A stretch of 64,000 bases of DNA, taken from assembly GCA_014773175.1 (NCBI GenBank), contig VXCM01000203.1:428929-492928 (forward strand). Direction: 5' to 3'. The DNA is from Lucifuga dentata (taxonomy: Eukaryota > Chordata > Actinopteri > Ophidiiformes > Bythitidae). Made by a program: the position numbers and the translations under genes. The notes below the pieces were generated by a model, which worked only from the letters and a program-made list of their open reading frames with translations, did no database searches and was not told the origin of the DNA. Below are positions 53,901 through 64,000 of this stretch, one piece after another; positions within the stretch are counted from its first letter, which is position 1, and every line of letters starts with the position of its first letter.

Positions 53901-56105
53901 TATGGGCTCACATCAAACTACAGAAAGTGAACAGTAATGTTAAATCTGTCATTATCCCATTCTTTTGTCCATCTGCATTCAGCCAGTTTGGTCATACATC
54001 ATTATTTTTTCCATTGGATCTTTTCTTCTGCCCTGGAATGTGGACAGTCTCCAGATGGGCCTTTCAAGGTGACAAGGCCAGTATAATACAGTGGGTGTCT
54101 GTGGCTTCATTCCAATGGAAAAGCTTGGAATTTCAGTTAGGACTTGCCCCCTTCTGAGGACATGAATAATGCTCTCTGTTCACAGACACTATCGCAGCTG
54201 GAATGACAAAGCCAGTGAGCGGAGAGCAGGGCGATGGGTGCAAGACCTGCTGAGTTTGAACTAATTAACCTCAAGTCTCCTTCTCTTTGTGCTGTGAGGG
54301 GAAATGTCATGGTTCACTGGTTATGCACTACATGGGACTGGAATTCTTAAGTTATGTATCAGTGTAATGTGCACTGAGTATGCCACTCCACTGTGACCCA
54401 AGAGAATGTCCCGTGGTGAGCTATGTAAAAATGCCCACACTTGTAAGTCTTTAATATCATACAAGCTTTCACAGCAGTACGGGCATATGTAATATGCTGC
54501 ATGTTCTGTAAGCTGAGCCTTTGAATATGGACCAGACATCTGTAGAAAGGGAAGGAGGACTGAGCTACTTACTTTTGCTGACCCTAATCCTCCAAAACCC
54601 ACTAGATCAGCATTCCCACAATGCTGCAGCCTGTGACCCACTGACATAAATCTACCCCTTAACAATCTGATGTTACACACAAAGCATTCACCAAAGATGT
54701 TAACTCACTGGGGTCTCTGGGCTGAAAAAATATGAAACATACCGGTTAATAAAAAAAGTGAGAAACCAAACTTAAACCCATAAGCAATGGAGGGTGAAAA
54801 GTGCATAATCAAAGAAAGAGCCAATAGCTAATTAGTAATCATGATAATCCCCAAAGACGCTTTGGCAGTTTTGCTGACTTTGAAAAAAGAGAAATATGAT
54901 TCACAGCCTCTGGTAAAGTCCACAGTAGTTGACTATCCTTTATGTCAATGAAACCCATTGTTTTAAAGTGAAACAACTTGGCTGACCACTAGAGGAGCCA
55001 CTACCTGTACCCACAGGCTAATGCCACAACCTTTACTGTTCATATAAGCTCCTTATCACCCCACACCATGATGTCACTGCCCGATCCTAAGCACTGGGTT
55101 CGTTGAGTACTTCATACTGATAAGGAGACTCTCTGTGGCATTTGGCTGTATCTGCATTGAAACTAATGGACTGAAATACCATGAAGACTTTGCCATGGAG
55201 GCTTTCGTTTCATGGCGTTATCATGTATTTTTAGCAATGCTTAATGTGGTTATACAGTCCAAGCTACAGGTCTTGTTGCAGGTGAAAGTGGGGTGCAGAT
55301 ATGCAGCAGTTGCCTTCCATTATCTACTGTATACCTCCTCCTCCCCAACATCTACCTCCTTTGTTCCCTCTCTGTCTACATTAGAGTTTGAGCCCCCCCC
55401 CCAGATTTAAAATTTATTGTACAGGAAATGACAAAAATACAAAAAATAAATTTAAGTAATTAGTTTTCAAGAAGAATTTGTCAACAAGAGCACATTATGT
55501 AGCCACTATGGCTACAGAAATTATTTTTAATGAAGGCATGCCCAGTCTGCATTAGTGCACTGGCACTCCAGTTGTGTTCCAAATATCTTGCTTATGTGTT
55601 TTAACATTCTATTCAATAGCCTGCTGTCTGCCTTCTCCCAGATCATTTTGTGATTAACTTGCTACGCAGTTTGCTCATGCTATTGCTCTGCAACTAGCTG
55701 GTTCAGTAATGCTGTGAGGGTGTTTTGAGGGAGAGAAATCTGGAGACTTGGTCCAAGTTAAAGGAATTATGAAGAAAGAGAATTACCATTCCATCCTTCA
55801 AAGACATGCAATTTCATCCGGTTTATGAATTATTGGTCAAAATTTCATTCTTCAACAGGAAAACGATCCAAAACATTTATCAAAATTATGCCAAAATTAC
55901 ATCCATTCAAAAAGAAGCAAAAGGTTTTGAGAATTATGACCTGGCCAGAGGGGGTTACTTTGACGAAAAAGTCTGAGCCTGAAATGACTTCATAGTGCTT
56001 TTATGTTGACAAATTCTTCTTGAAAACTACATTTATTTTATATATTTTATTTTTGTCATTTCCTGTGCAATAAATTGTAAAACAAATAGTGCATTATATA
56101 TATAT

Positions 56106-56143
<38 letters not shown>

Positions 56144-59100
56144 GAGGGTGACCTCAAACTTCTGGCCTGTAGTGTACCTTGGCAGCTTGTTTGTGACAGC
56201 TGCTATACACTTCTATGATTTCCCATGTGTTGAGATTAGTTGTCCTTGCTTTATGTGATTTTTGCAAACAATTCTCTGGTCTGCTACAAGTCATGTGTCA
56301 GTTGGCCACTGGCATGCTTTGGAATTTGGCTAATGAGAGGAATGCAGATCTGGATATGCACATGGATATGTGATCATTCCAAGTGATTGTCATTATTTCT
56401 TTGAGTATTAAGGAGTTAAGGCAATGTGTCCACATGGTGCACTGGGTCCAGGTCTCACTTCTATATGATAAAGAACCACAGGCCTGGTACACCTTCATCC
56501 TCATGCTGGTAGTCTGAGGAGGCATGCCATGACTGCTAGTGCTTTATTATGCATTTACAGGTCATGGCATCTATACACTGGTTGATGGTAGAAAACCACC
56601 TATATTCGAGGATTCAATCACAGAGAATAAAATATTTGGGTCACTGTTGGATATCTTGATCTTCCTGATGCATTTTAGACTGATGGCAAATTCAAAACTT
56701 ATGTGCAAAGCTAGTGCTACATTTCTGAAAAGCTCTCAGCAAACAGCATTACCCTGATCAGGACCTAGATAAACTGTGGCCTTTGCCTGGAGTTGCTCCA
56801 GATCAAAGAGCTTTCCAACATTTCTGGTATGAAGACAAATTCCATCCTCAGTGGTAAAGAAGGCATATAAACGCAGAAGGGAGGTGATGATTTCAAAGGG
56901 CTGGGGCAACCACAAAGCCCTGTTTAATCTGCAGTTTGGGAAAGTTTGTAAAGATGTTCCATCTTGCTCTTATGTCCTTCACATCTTACCAGTAGAGCAC
57001 AATTATTCAAGAGGCTTTGACAACTAGTCAATCCCCTAACAGTGGGAGGAGACTTCTGCTGACAAGGTCAAAGTTCATTGTCAGGTCAGTCAAGGTAATG
57101 CACAGTCTTCTCTGTTCATTACATTTCTCTTGGCGAATAGGTGCAATGAGAGAATCATCCCGACAGTAGATCTTTTAACTACTATTGTCTATGATGACAT
57201 CTTCCAAACAAGGTATCCTTACCTCTTCCCAGCACTGGTAATGGGCTATTGACTATAATGAAATCTAACTCATTGATTATTCTTTCTTAAACTGCAAAGA
57301 ATTAGTCACAGGCAGTTTCCTTTGATCTATGTGGGCTGAAAGTCTCAGTAATCTAATCACAAACCCAAATGGTATTCAGTTCTTTTCACATTCATTAGAA
57401 GAAAGTGCAAAGGTTGTCCTTGCCGATTTAGCCACTGGATTTCACTTGGGAATTTGTGGAGTGAGATAGCTTGGAGTTATATCATGCAAAGTCTCTCTCT
57501 CCCAACCAACAATGATTCTAAATAATCCCAACTACGGGCCAGCCAGAACACGATGATCAGGTCATTACTTGAATATAGACATTAAAAGCTAAATGTAGGC
57601 TACATTTCTAGATAAATACATTGAAAGAAAAGGGGAATTCTGCTGAACAACCAAAATTCCCTACTCTGCACAAAAGAGAGAACTTTAACCCCAGTCAGAG
57701 AGCAAAAAGAAAATAAAATGAGTTGCACCTTAGCCCATTTATCAGGGGACAACTAAGGGGGAGGACAGAGTTGAGGGGAAGGTATCCTTTGAAAACTATT
57801 TACACATACAGGTATTGTATACAACATAATGTCCCAGTCTGTCTCTGTGCTACAGTTAATGCTGCAGAAGGTGTATTTAATTCCTGGATTCCTTTATCAC
57901 ACCATTCTTAACATTCAGGAACAAAGAGTCTGTTTCTTCTGACCCCAGTACAATATCAGTGGTGTGAGATTGGCCTATTGGCTGTCCTTTAAGAGTCATA
58001 GACATGTAGTGGAAGATAAGAAAATTCTTTCTTTAGTGTCTAGATCTTGCAAGTCCACATCTATTGCTCAGTCTATTGCTCAGTCAAATTTTCAAATTGA
58101 AATCCATCAGCAGCAAACTCTTTAAAATATAGAGAGTCAGGTAAGGAGAGAGGAGATGAGCAAACAAAACAAGTGGCTTATCAAGCTGTACCGACAAAAC
58201 AGAATGTGACATTGACATAAAGGATCAATTTTTTTTGTACACAGACACAGCTCCCTCTCTGATCTGCCCTTTACCCCTGATATAGTATATACCAATTATT
58301 GCATGCAGTATGAGGAGGATACCTCATCAAGGGCAAAAACTGTCTAAGATAAGCACTTTTAGGCAATAATAATAAATTAGAATAAAAACAACTAGATTTT
58401 TTTATTTATTTATTTATTTTTTTACCTTTAATACAAACCATTATTGCAACAATAATGAAAGATAACAGGACAAGATCTAGGACTATATGACAGAATGATA
58501 AAGCCCGTTTCTCTCCTTCTCTCTTCTGTAAGTTTCCCTTTGCAAGGCTCATCTTGTACACCATGGCATGTATAGACAGGTCACGTCTGATTCAGACTTG
58601 GAAAGCAAGCAAGCACTCTACTTAACATTATTTAAAGGTACTTTTATGTTACTGTCAGTCTTCCATTTTATAGAGTGCCCTGCCTTTTTGGCCTTATATT
58701 TTATCATCTACATTTACCAGATGCATTAAGAAATTAACTCACATTGTTAATATCAACTTTTCATTGCATATGGTGTCTTAACATTTGATATGAGAAATCT
58801 AATTTTCAACCACACTAAATGTTCAGTTACATAAAGTATCACTATTATAACATATCTATCAAAGTGACACATGGTGTAAATAAAATCAGTCTCCTGGTTT
58901 AAAAAAAAAAAAAAGGAAACAGCTTTCAGCCCAGCTGACCAGCTAATTTTAATGCATTATGTAATATGCATAAACAAAAAGTAAGCCCTAGCACACTGCC
59001 CCAGAATACAGTGTCCCTGTCTCAAACTGATCACAAAATGCTCACACAAACACCCAGCACAGCCAGCTTCCCTGACTCAGCTAGCTGATGTGCACTGTGG

Positions 59101-62100
59101 GGGTGCACATCAGGGCACCCCCACATGGGGGTGGGGTAGAGGGTAAGAGATGAGGGTCATCGGTGTGTGTTTACTGTAAAAACTCATTAGCGAGCAACAC
59201 CATAACACTGAGCTATAAGCACTGGAACCTTTCCTTGCCTGCATAGTGCTATAATGCTAAAAATGCTTGTACACATAGATGGAGCACCGAGACATAAATA
59301 GCAGCACTGCATCAGATGACTTTCTATAGCTTTCTATAGCTTTTCTATTCTGCTGTTATGCTTCATAGCCAACATAGATCAATATGGTTGGAGAGATGAT
59401 GCATCAGTCTGAGTGGTTTTTACATGAAAGGACTTTTTAGTGTTACCATACAGATGTAGTGGGGGAGTAATTCCATCACATTGCATCACAGTCTGGAATT
59501 CCACATAATCAGAGCTAATAAGCCTTGCTTCCTCAATGGGAAACGCAGATTCTGCATTGCTCTCTATCTTTACTCTCTGCTTTTATTGGTCCCCATTCCT
59601 TCCCTTTGACTGCCTGCCTCTCAAAAAATGTCCCTTTTACTTCTGACTCTCTGCATGGCAGGTGGTGTCAGAAGCCATATTGGGTGTCACATCACATCAG
59701 CCATGTTGGGCTACACATGGCCCTAAATCCGACAGGCCATCCTGCTGGAATACTTAGTAGCAGTGCACAAAAGGCTCCCCACTCTTTAAAAGGGTTTATA
59801 TCCTTATACTGTATCTGCTGTTTCCAGGATATCACATTAATACAAAGGGGGTAGTTATTTCATAGTTATTTTCCTTTCATTACTATGAATTTATTCACAA
59901 AGATTTATCAAACTGTATGTGAAATCCAGCTAAAAGACTGCGAATACTATACTTTTAAGATTAGGTTGGCCTAACAGACTAATACCCATGATTCAAGAAA
60001 TGTGAGCTAAGACTTGATTGCACAGGGTAATGGATTGAAGAGCAACTGGGATTAGTGTAAAGGTTCCAGTGTAAACACATCTAAAATTGGGATTTGATGC
60101 TTACTTTCTTTTGTAAGCAGACTTAAAGTAAGCCACAAAAGATGAGTCATGTGGGTTCCATGCTTCTGATGTTACGTTTCATGACATGTCATATGATTGA
60201 CACAGCTGATCCACGTATGAAACAGCCGATGCACATCCAAAAGACTGCAATGAATATTAGCTTTTGCTAAATGTGACTGACTGAAGGTTTCATGTGAATG
60301 TAACATACACCCCACACATTAATCCCTAAACAGCATGTCTTGAAACATTGTGTTTTTGAATGCTTGTCTATATAATGTGCCTGCGCTTTGACCAGCACTA
60401 GTGGAGTTTTGTCAATACAGAATGGCTGAGGGGAAAATAACATGTGACAGAAGCCATAGAACATGTAATCTGAAACAGGGGCAGCATTAATTTGCACATT
60501 TCAAACATAAGCCATTTTATCACCATGCATTGGTCTTGTCCTCAAAAAGCTTATTATACAACACTTTAGCAATAATTTCCAAAAATTACCACATAACATG
60601 TGGGAGGAAACATATTGAAATGATTTGATGATAGATCAGTGGCTGTTTTATGACTGTTACATGGGGAACTGGATGATGTACACCCTGACTTAAAGCGGAC
60701 CTGTGGAGATCCTGTGTTTGCTGTTGATACAAATGCATCAACTTTAGTTATACAACCTGACTCCATGACCCTGCTTTCAATCTGGGTTTAACACAGGGCA
60801 GGACTGCTCAGTTGTCGTATAGAGGGTGAACACATTTACTATAGTTACTCTGCAGTTACTAACTAGGTTACTCTATATGCTATAGGTTTACTATGGTTTG
60901 TATAGTCACTATAGCTGTAGGTGAGGAGCATTAAAGGGCTCTAAGATGGTGGTTGTGGATGATACCTAGAATTGGGGCTGTGTGTTGTTTAGATGTAGAC
61001 CAAAGCAAATGAAGAAATACCTTTAAATGCATTTAGTTGTACAAGAATTTACATGGGCAGTTCAAACATGAAACCCAACAGAATAACATAGCATTCCGCA
61101 CAATCTGCAATGTTCTTAGAATCTAACATTCCAGTAGGCATTCCTAGGTGCAATACATAACAAGCAACAGAACAACTTGTTTGGCTGAACTGGCTGTTCA
61201 CACTGAAGTACAAACATACTGTAAGTAGCAGAATTGCTGTTTGTCTCTCAACAACAGCTGTACAGTTACTCAAACCCAAATGCCCTAAATGCAGGCTTAC
61301 CCCTGAATGACCTATCTACCCTTTATAAGATGAGAGATGCAAAGAAGGCTCAGGCAATCCTTGCAGAGCCGAGTCATCCCCTTCACACTGAGTTTGCGTT
61401 GTTTTCTTCTGGTCGCAGATACAAAGCATCAAGGTGCCAAATAGAGTTAAAAATTCATTTGTATCTGTTGCCATCATTATCTTAAATGATTTGAGGTAAT
61501 GATTATTATTTGTACTGTAATGTGTTATTTGATTGTTGTATGTTACGCTGCTGGCTGCAAAACCAATTGCCCCTTTGGCAATAATAAAGGTCACTTTGAA
61601 CTTTCAGCTATGCTCGTTTGTACCTCCCTCCCTCTATCGCACCCTCTCTCCCTTGCCTTCGTTACAGTCCACTAAACGGTCCATCTATTTTGGGAGTGTN
61701 CTATCGCACCCTCTCTCCCTTGCCTTCGTTACAGTCCACTAAACGGTCCATCTATTTTGGGAGTGTGGTGAAGCTTTTCAAGGTATACAGTGTAGAGTAA
61801 ATTGGAATGACAAGGACACTGAGGGCCCCTTCTGCGTCATCTTACGCTCAGTCCCTCCCTCCTTCCCTACACTCCACTTTTGCAACCTCCCTCTGGTCAA
61901 TTATGGCAACCAAAGAAGCTTTTACAATCTATCGCTGAAACCAGAACGTGCATCAACTGCAAGGCCAATTATCAGGATGCTACAAAAGTCCCTTCTCTCA
62001 CATCCCTTGCAGCTAGCACAACATTCCCACACAGCAGATGATTGCTCTTTTAATCTTTTACTGTGCAGGGGGAAGCACACATCAACAGGAGGAGATTAAT

Positions 62101-63439
62101 CTCCAAGAACATTATGGAGCATATAGACACTTACTTTAGCAATGAATGCAACTGTTGCCCCATGCCACACCTCTCCTCTCGTTATTAGGAAACTGACAAG
62201 CAGTAATGAGAATAAAATCTGAAGACAACACTTGCGTTGTTACACTTAGATAAAAATGAAAGATATAAGGAGCATGTATATGGCATTCAGTTTAACAAAT
62301 ACCAGCTCATTGCCAAATATTCTTAAAAATATCTTTCAGCTATATGCTACCCTTAGGGACATGCCATAGCAAAGTGAAATAGCTATTTGGGTCTTGTTGT
62401 TTGCGAAAACCAAATTAGGGAATAAATAAAGGATTATGGGTGGGCATTACAAAAGCATGGTACAAAAGGATTTACAATCTCACGAAAATGTCTGAAAAAA
62501 ATCTGCATTTTGCATTTTGTTTGCAGCCAGCTTTAACCCATGATTAGATTCATATAAACAGTGAGACAAAACTGTTATCATATTGTTAATTGTAAGTATT
62601 TTTATATTCTTACCTGCAGTTAATTATACCTTACAAACAGACAATGTTGGGCACAGCCTGACTAAGGATCTGCTAAATGCTCCTTACTGTGAGTTTGTGT
62701 ACAATAAAGAATTGCTCTTGTTTCCTAGAAATTAAGTCAATTCCATAAAAAAAAAATAGTTTTACTTATGTTAAAGGAAAATGCCAATGTTCCATGCCTG
62801 CATTACATATAATGCTGCAGTGCACTCACAATTTCTTGTTAGAGCCTGTTATTCATGCAAACATTAAAAACAAGCTTTCTTCCACAAACTTGAACCAAAA
62901 GAACAAGCATCTTTCAAGATGGTGAAAAAAGGATATTCTAGTAGTTTCAGTGAAAATGTTCATACTCAGCTCAGGTAAGTATAAATATCTCAGGTAAAAC
63001 ATGGCTTTTATTTAAAATTAAGGACTTACTGAGGACATAGAGAGAAAGGGTGATTCCTGCCAAGCAGAAGCCCTCAAAGAAGCGCAGGGTGCTGAACATG
63101 GGGACGTTTACAGAGAAGGCTACAGTCAGACCAAACACCAGCATGAAAAGCACTGATATTATCAGCACTGGGTGGCGTCCAAACCTGTGGAGTGAAATAA
63201 AAAATTATTAATTTTTTTTTGTTGGAAAATAAATATCTGTGGCTTCAGGCATATAATTTTCCCTAATGTGAAAGGGAAGTCATGAGAAAAAAAATATCCT
63301 TGTATAATGGACACACTCAATGTAAAGGGTCTTACCAGTCAGCAAGGATTCCAAACACTAAGTATCCAAAGATGGAGCCGACCAAAAGAGAAAACTTTGC
63401 AATGTGGACTTTCCATGCTGAGTCACACACCAGACTCCA
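42420..63439 (-). CDS. slc22a23: SLC22A23-type major facilitator transporter, 5' end missing
   Basis: Orphan member of the SLC22 organic-ion transporter family, a membrane protein of the major facilitator superfamily. Visible exons in transcript order: 63336-63439, 63030-63184, 52239-52407, 50177-50304, 48635-48737, 47659-47894, 46231-46263, 44896-45019, 42420-44016. Phases join without a break to 2649 nt, or 882 residues plus stop. The first visible codons WSLVCDSAWKVHIAKF continue an upstream exon outside the window. Evidence includes the MFS motif ADWFGRHPV, the SLC22 motif PESLRWLLA, and close agreement with SLC22A23 as I remember it (GTRNLWKNIVVLCVNSLTGY, CFAR, FYADYYTMAGIA, EITPTVIR, PETRYQPLPET). 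Because the match is to SLC22A23 and not to other SLC22 members, the symbol is given. Substrate unknown. The C-terminus is far longer than expected. Confidence 0.92.
44438..44472. repeat. (AT)n microsatellite
   Basis: About 34 bases of TA dinucleotide lie in the last slc22a23 intron. Confidence 0.95.
45214..45796 (-). mobile_element. TTAA-ended MITE, copy E (inverted)
   Basis: The left end TTAAAAGGACCATACCAGTG and right end ggattgtccTTTAA are inverted termini. The interior is the reverse complement of the other copies (accttccagactgccattgg, cttgtagagacttgaaatgt). It lies in an slc22a23 intron between exons at 44896-45019 and 46231-46263. Confidence 0.7.
46264..47658 (-). other. slc22a23 intron, nothing recognised
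   Basis: AT-rich intron sequence with a poly(A) run at about 46654-46677. No coding, RNA or transposon signature was seen. Confidence 0.6.
48005..48137. repeat. Exact 66 bp duplication around a single N
   Basis: Blocks 48005-48070 and 48072-48137 are identical (tcactttttctttcatctca.. to ..acacatatg), in the slc22a23 intron between exons 47659-47894 and 48635-48737. Probably an assembly artefact. Confidence 0.85.
48738..50176 (-). other. slc22a23 intron, nothing recognised
   Basis: No exon, RNA gene or clear transposon was recognised between exons 48635-48737 and 50177-50304. The short open frames in it show no family signature. Confidence 0.55.
50931..50995. repeat. (GAA/TTC)n microsatellite
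   Basis: About 21 uninterrupted AAG triplets lie in the slc22a23 intron between exons 50177-50304 and 52239-52407. They read as TTC repeats on the gene's sense strand. Purine/pyrimidine triplet runs of this kind can form triplex DNA. The poly-Arg and poly-Ser frames across it are artefacts of the repeat. Confidence 0.95.
52697..52760 (-). repeat. Short copy of dispersed fish repeat end
   Basis: agtcaagtcaagtttatttg and then gatagcccagtatcaca is the reverse complement of the end of the repeat at 21412-21630. Only the terminal part is present. Confidence 0.55.
55395..56175 (+). mobile_element. Tc1/mariner relic with long inverted flanks
   Basis: On the plus strand near 55855 the broken reading QQENDPKHLSKLCQNY matches the transposase block around the second catalytic Asp (F-Q-Q-D-N-D-P-K-H), followed by a WPE remnant. 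Flanking segments 55410-55500 and 55990-56095 are imperfect inverted copies (gttttcaagaagaatttgtc and gacaaattcttcttgaaaac). The right edge reads ggtgacctcaaacttctggcctgtagtgta, a Tc1-type terminus in reverse. The transposase is truncated and inactive. Confidence 0.65.
56109..56138. repeat. Poly(T) run inside the Tc1 relic
   Basis: About 30 T residues lie just inside the right terminus of the transposon relic. Confidence 0.9.
61240..61605 (+). mobile_element. Rex1/CR1-like LINE 3' end
   Basis: An open stretch encodes AILAEPSHPLHTEFALF and SSGRRYKASRC, the conserved C-terminal block of Rex1/CR1-type LINE proteins, and homologous in type to the relic at 17817-18680. It is followed by a 3' end reading caattgcccctttggcaata and ataaaggtcactttg. 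It is 5' truncated. Confidence 0.7.
61634..61766. repeat. Exact 66 bp duplication around a single N
   Basis: Blocks 61634-61699 and 61701-61766 (ctatcgcaccctctctccct.. to ..ttgggagtgt) are identical and are separated by one N. Probably unmerged contig ends. Confidence 0.85.
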
Positions 63440-64000
63440 CTGCAAAGACAGTTAAATACAGGCATTAGTGCCAAGGAATTTCTGTTGTCAAAGAAATTAA
63501 GCATGAAAATTATATTTTTGAGAAAGATACAATTCTTATGTATTGACTATCAAACCTTAAGTTAAGATGATGTTTATATTATGACAATATTATATTATTC
63601 CCCCCAAAGATTATGTTTCCTTTGTAAATCTTCAAATTACATGAAATGTTGGGTAGAAAATTATTATAAAATATTGTCAGTGATAATATATGTCTAAAAA
63701 TGTTAATATATGATATATATGTGTATATATGTCTTTCCTAAAATGTAAGGTAGTTGGTGGTCAACTATTAGTCTTTAATGATTGTAGTAGCTATTTCCTC
63801 TGTTATTATCTAAGTTAGCACAAAACATGTGTTTCAAAGCCCTTACAAATAATGTGTTCATGCAATTTAGAGAGTAGCCAAATAAAATACATAGCATTTC
63901 TGGTCTAAATGGCCAAAATATTGGAATTTAAATTTTAAAAAATCGGAGTCTACAATAACAGTTTCTACAGTCAAAAATCACATCCTGAGGCCACACAAAC
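63440..64000 (-). other. Start of an upstream slc22a23 intron
   Basis: Sequence beyond the acceptor of the exon at 63336-63439. It is AT-rich with ATATAT runs and has no further exon before the window ends. The missing upstream exons must encode the N-terminus and first membrane helix. Confidence 0.6.

Larger units (their letters stand above)
52408..63029 (-). other. Large slc22a23 intron
   Basis: A 10.6 kb intron between the exon ending MFSTLRFFEGF..SLYVL and the one starting IELCLPGWRFS. The codon split across it (A|GG, Arg) is preserved. It holds a short fish-repeat fragment, a Tc1 relic (55395-56175), a LINE tail (61240-61605) and an artefactual 66 bp duplication (61634-61766). I recognised no nested gene in 56200-61200. 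Confidence 0.6.

Noticed and set aside
56280..57400. Possible retroelement or gene fragment in the large slc22a23 intron
   Set aside because: Open frames at 56298-56525 and 56539-56757 have no recognisable motif, termini or splice sites; nothing supports a call.

Overview
This window is vertebrate nuclear DNA, most likely from a teleost (ray-finned) fish. Genes are split into many short exons with GT/AG introns. Between them lie AT-rich spacers holding fish-type transposon relics (Tc1/mariner, hAT-like, Rex1/CR1-like LINE, TTAA-ended MITEs) and many microsatellites. No bacterial operons, rRNA, tRNA or CRISPR were seen.

Layout. 1-6627: spacer and the 3' flank of the first gene. 6628-16819 (minus): a complete 16-exon desmocollin, reconstructed in frame to 894 residues. 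16820-22708: the shared upstream region between two divergent genes, holding a Tc1 relic and a Rex1-like LINE relic. 22709-28947 (plus): a complete 14-exon desmoglein (dsg2-like), 1095 residues. 28948-35149: spacer. 35150-38700 (minus): a complete 4-exon beta-tubulin, 457 residues, with an unusual Arg/His-rich end. 38701-42419: tubulin promoter side and the probable long 3' UTR of the next gene. 42420-63439 (minus): nine 3' exons of slc22a23, whose 5' end lies beyond the right edge. Its last exon carries a Ser/Thr/Pro/Asp-rich tail of about 420 residues.

How the genes relate. Desmocollin and desmoglein are the two desmosomal cadherin types. They adhere through their EC domains and bind plakoglobin through the shared intracellular catenin-binding motif. 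Their head-to-head order repeats the outward transcription of the mammalian DSC/DSG cluster, reduced here to one gene of each. Beta-tubulin next to slc22a23, both on the same strand, recalls the human 6p25 arrangement TUBB2A/TUBB2B-PSMG4-SLC22A23. The two blocks lie on different human chromosomes but are joined here.

Exon boundaries were placed by hand from splice sites, reading frame and remembered family sequence. Each full gene sums to a whole number of codons, which supports the models. UTRs, promoters and transposon boundaries are much less certain. Eleven single N positions occur, all outside coding exons; at least five are flanked by exact 54-66 bp duplications that look like assembly artefacts.
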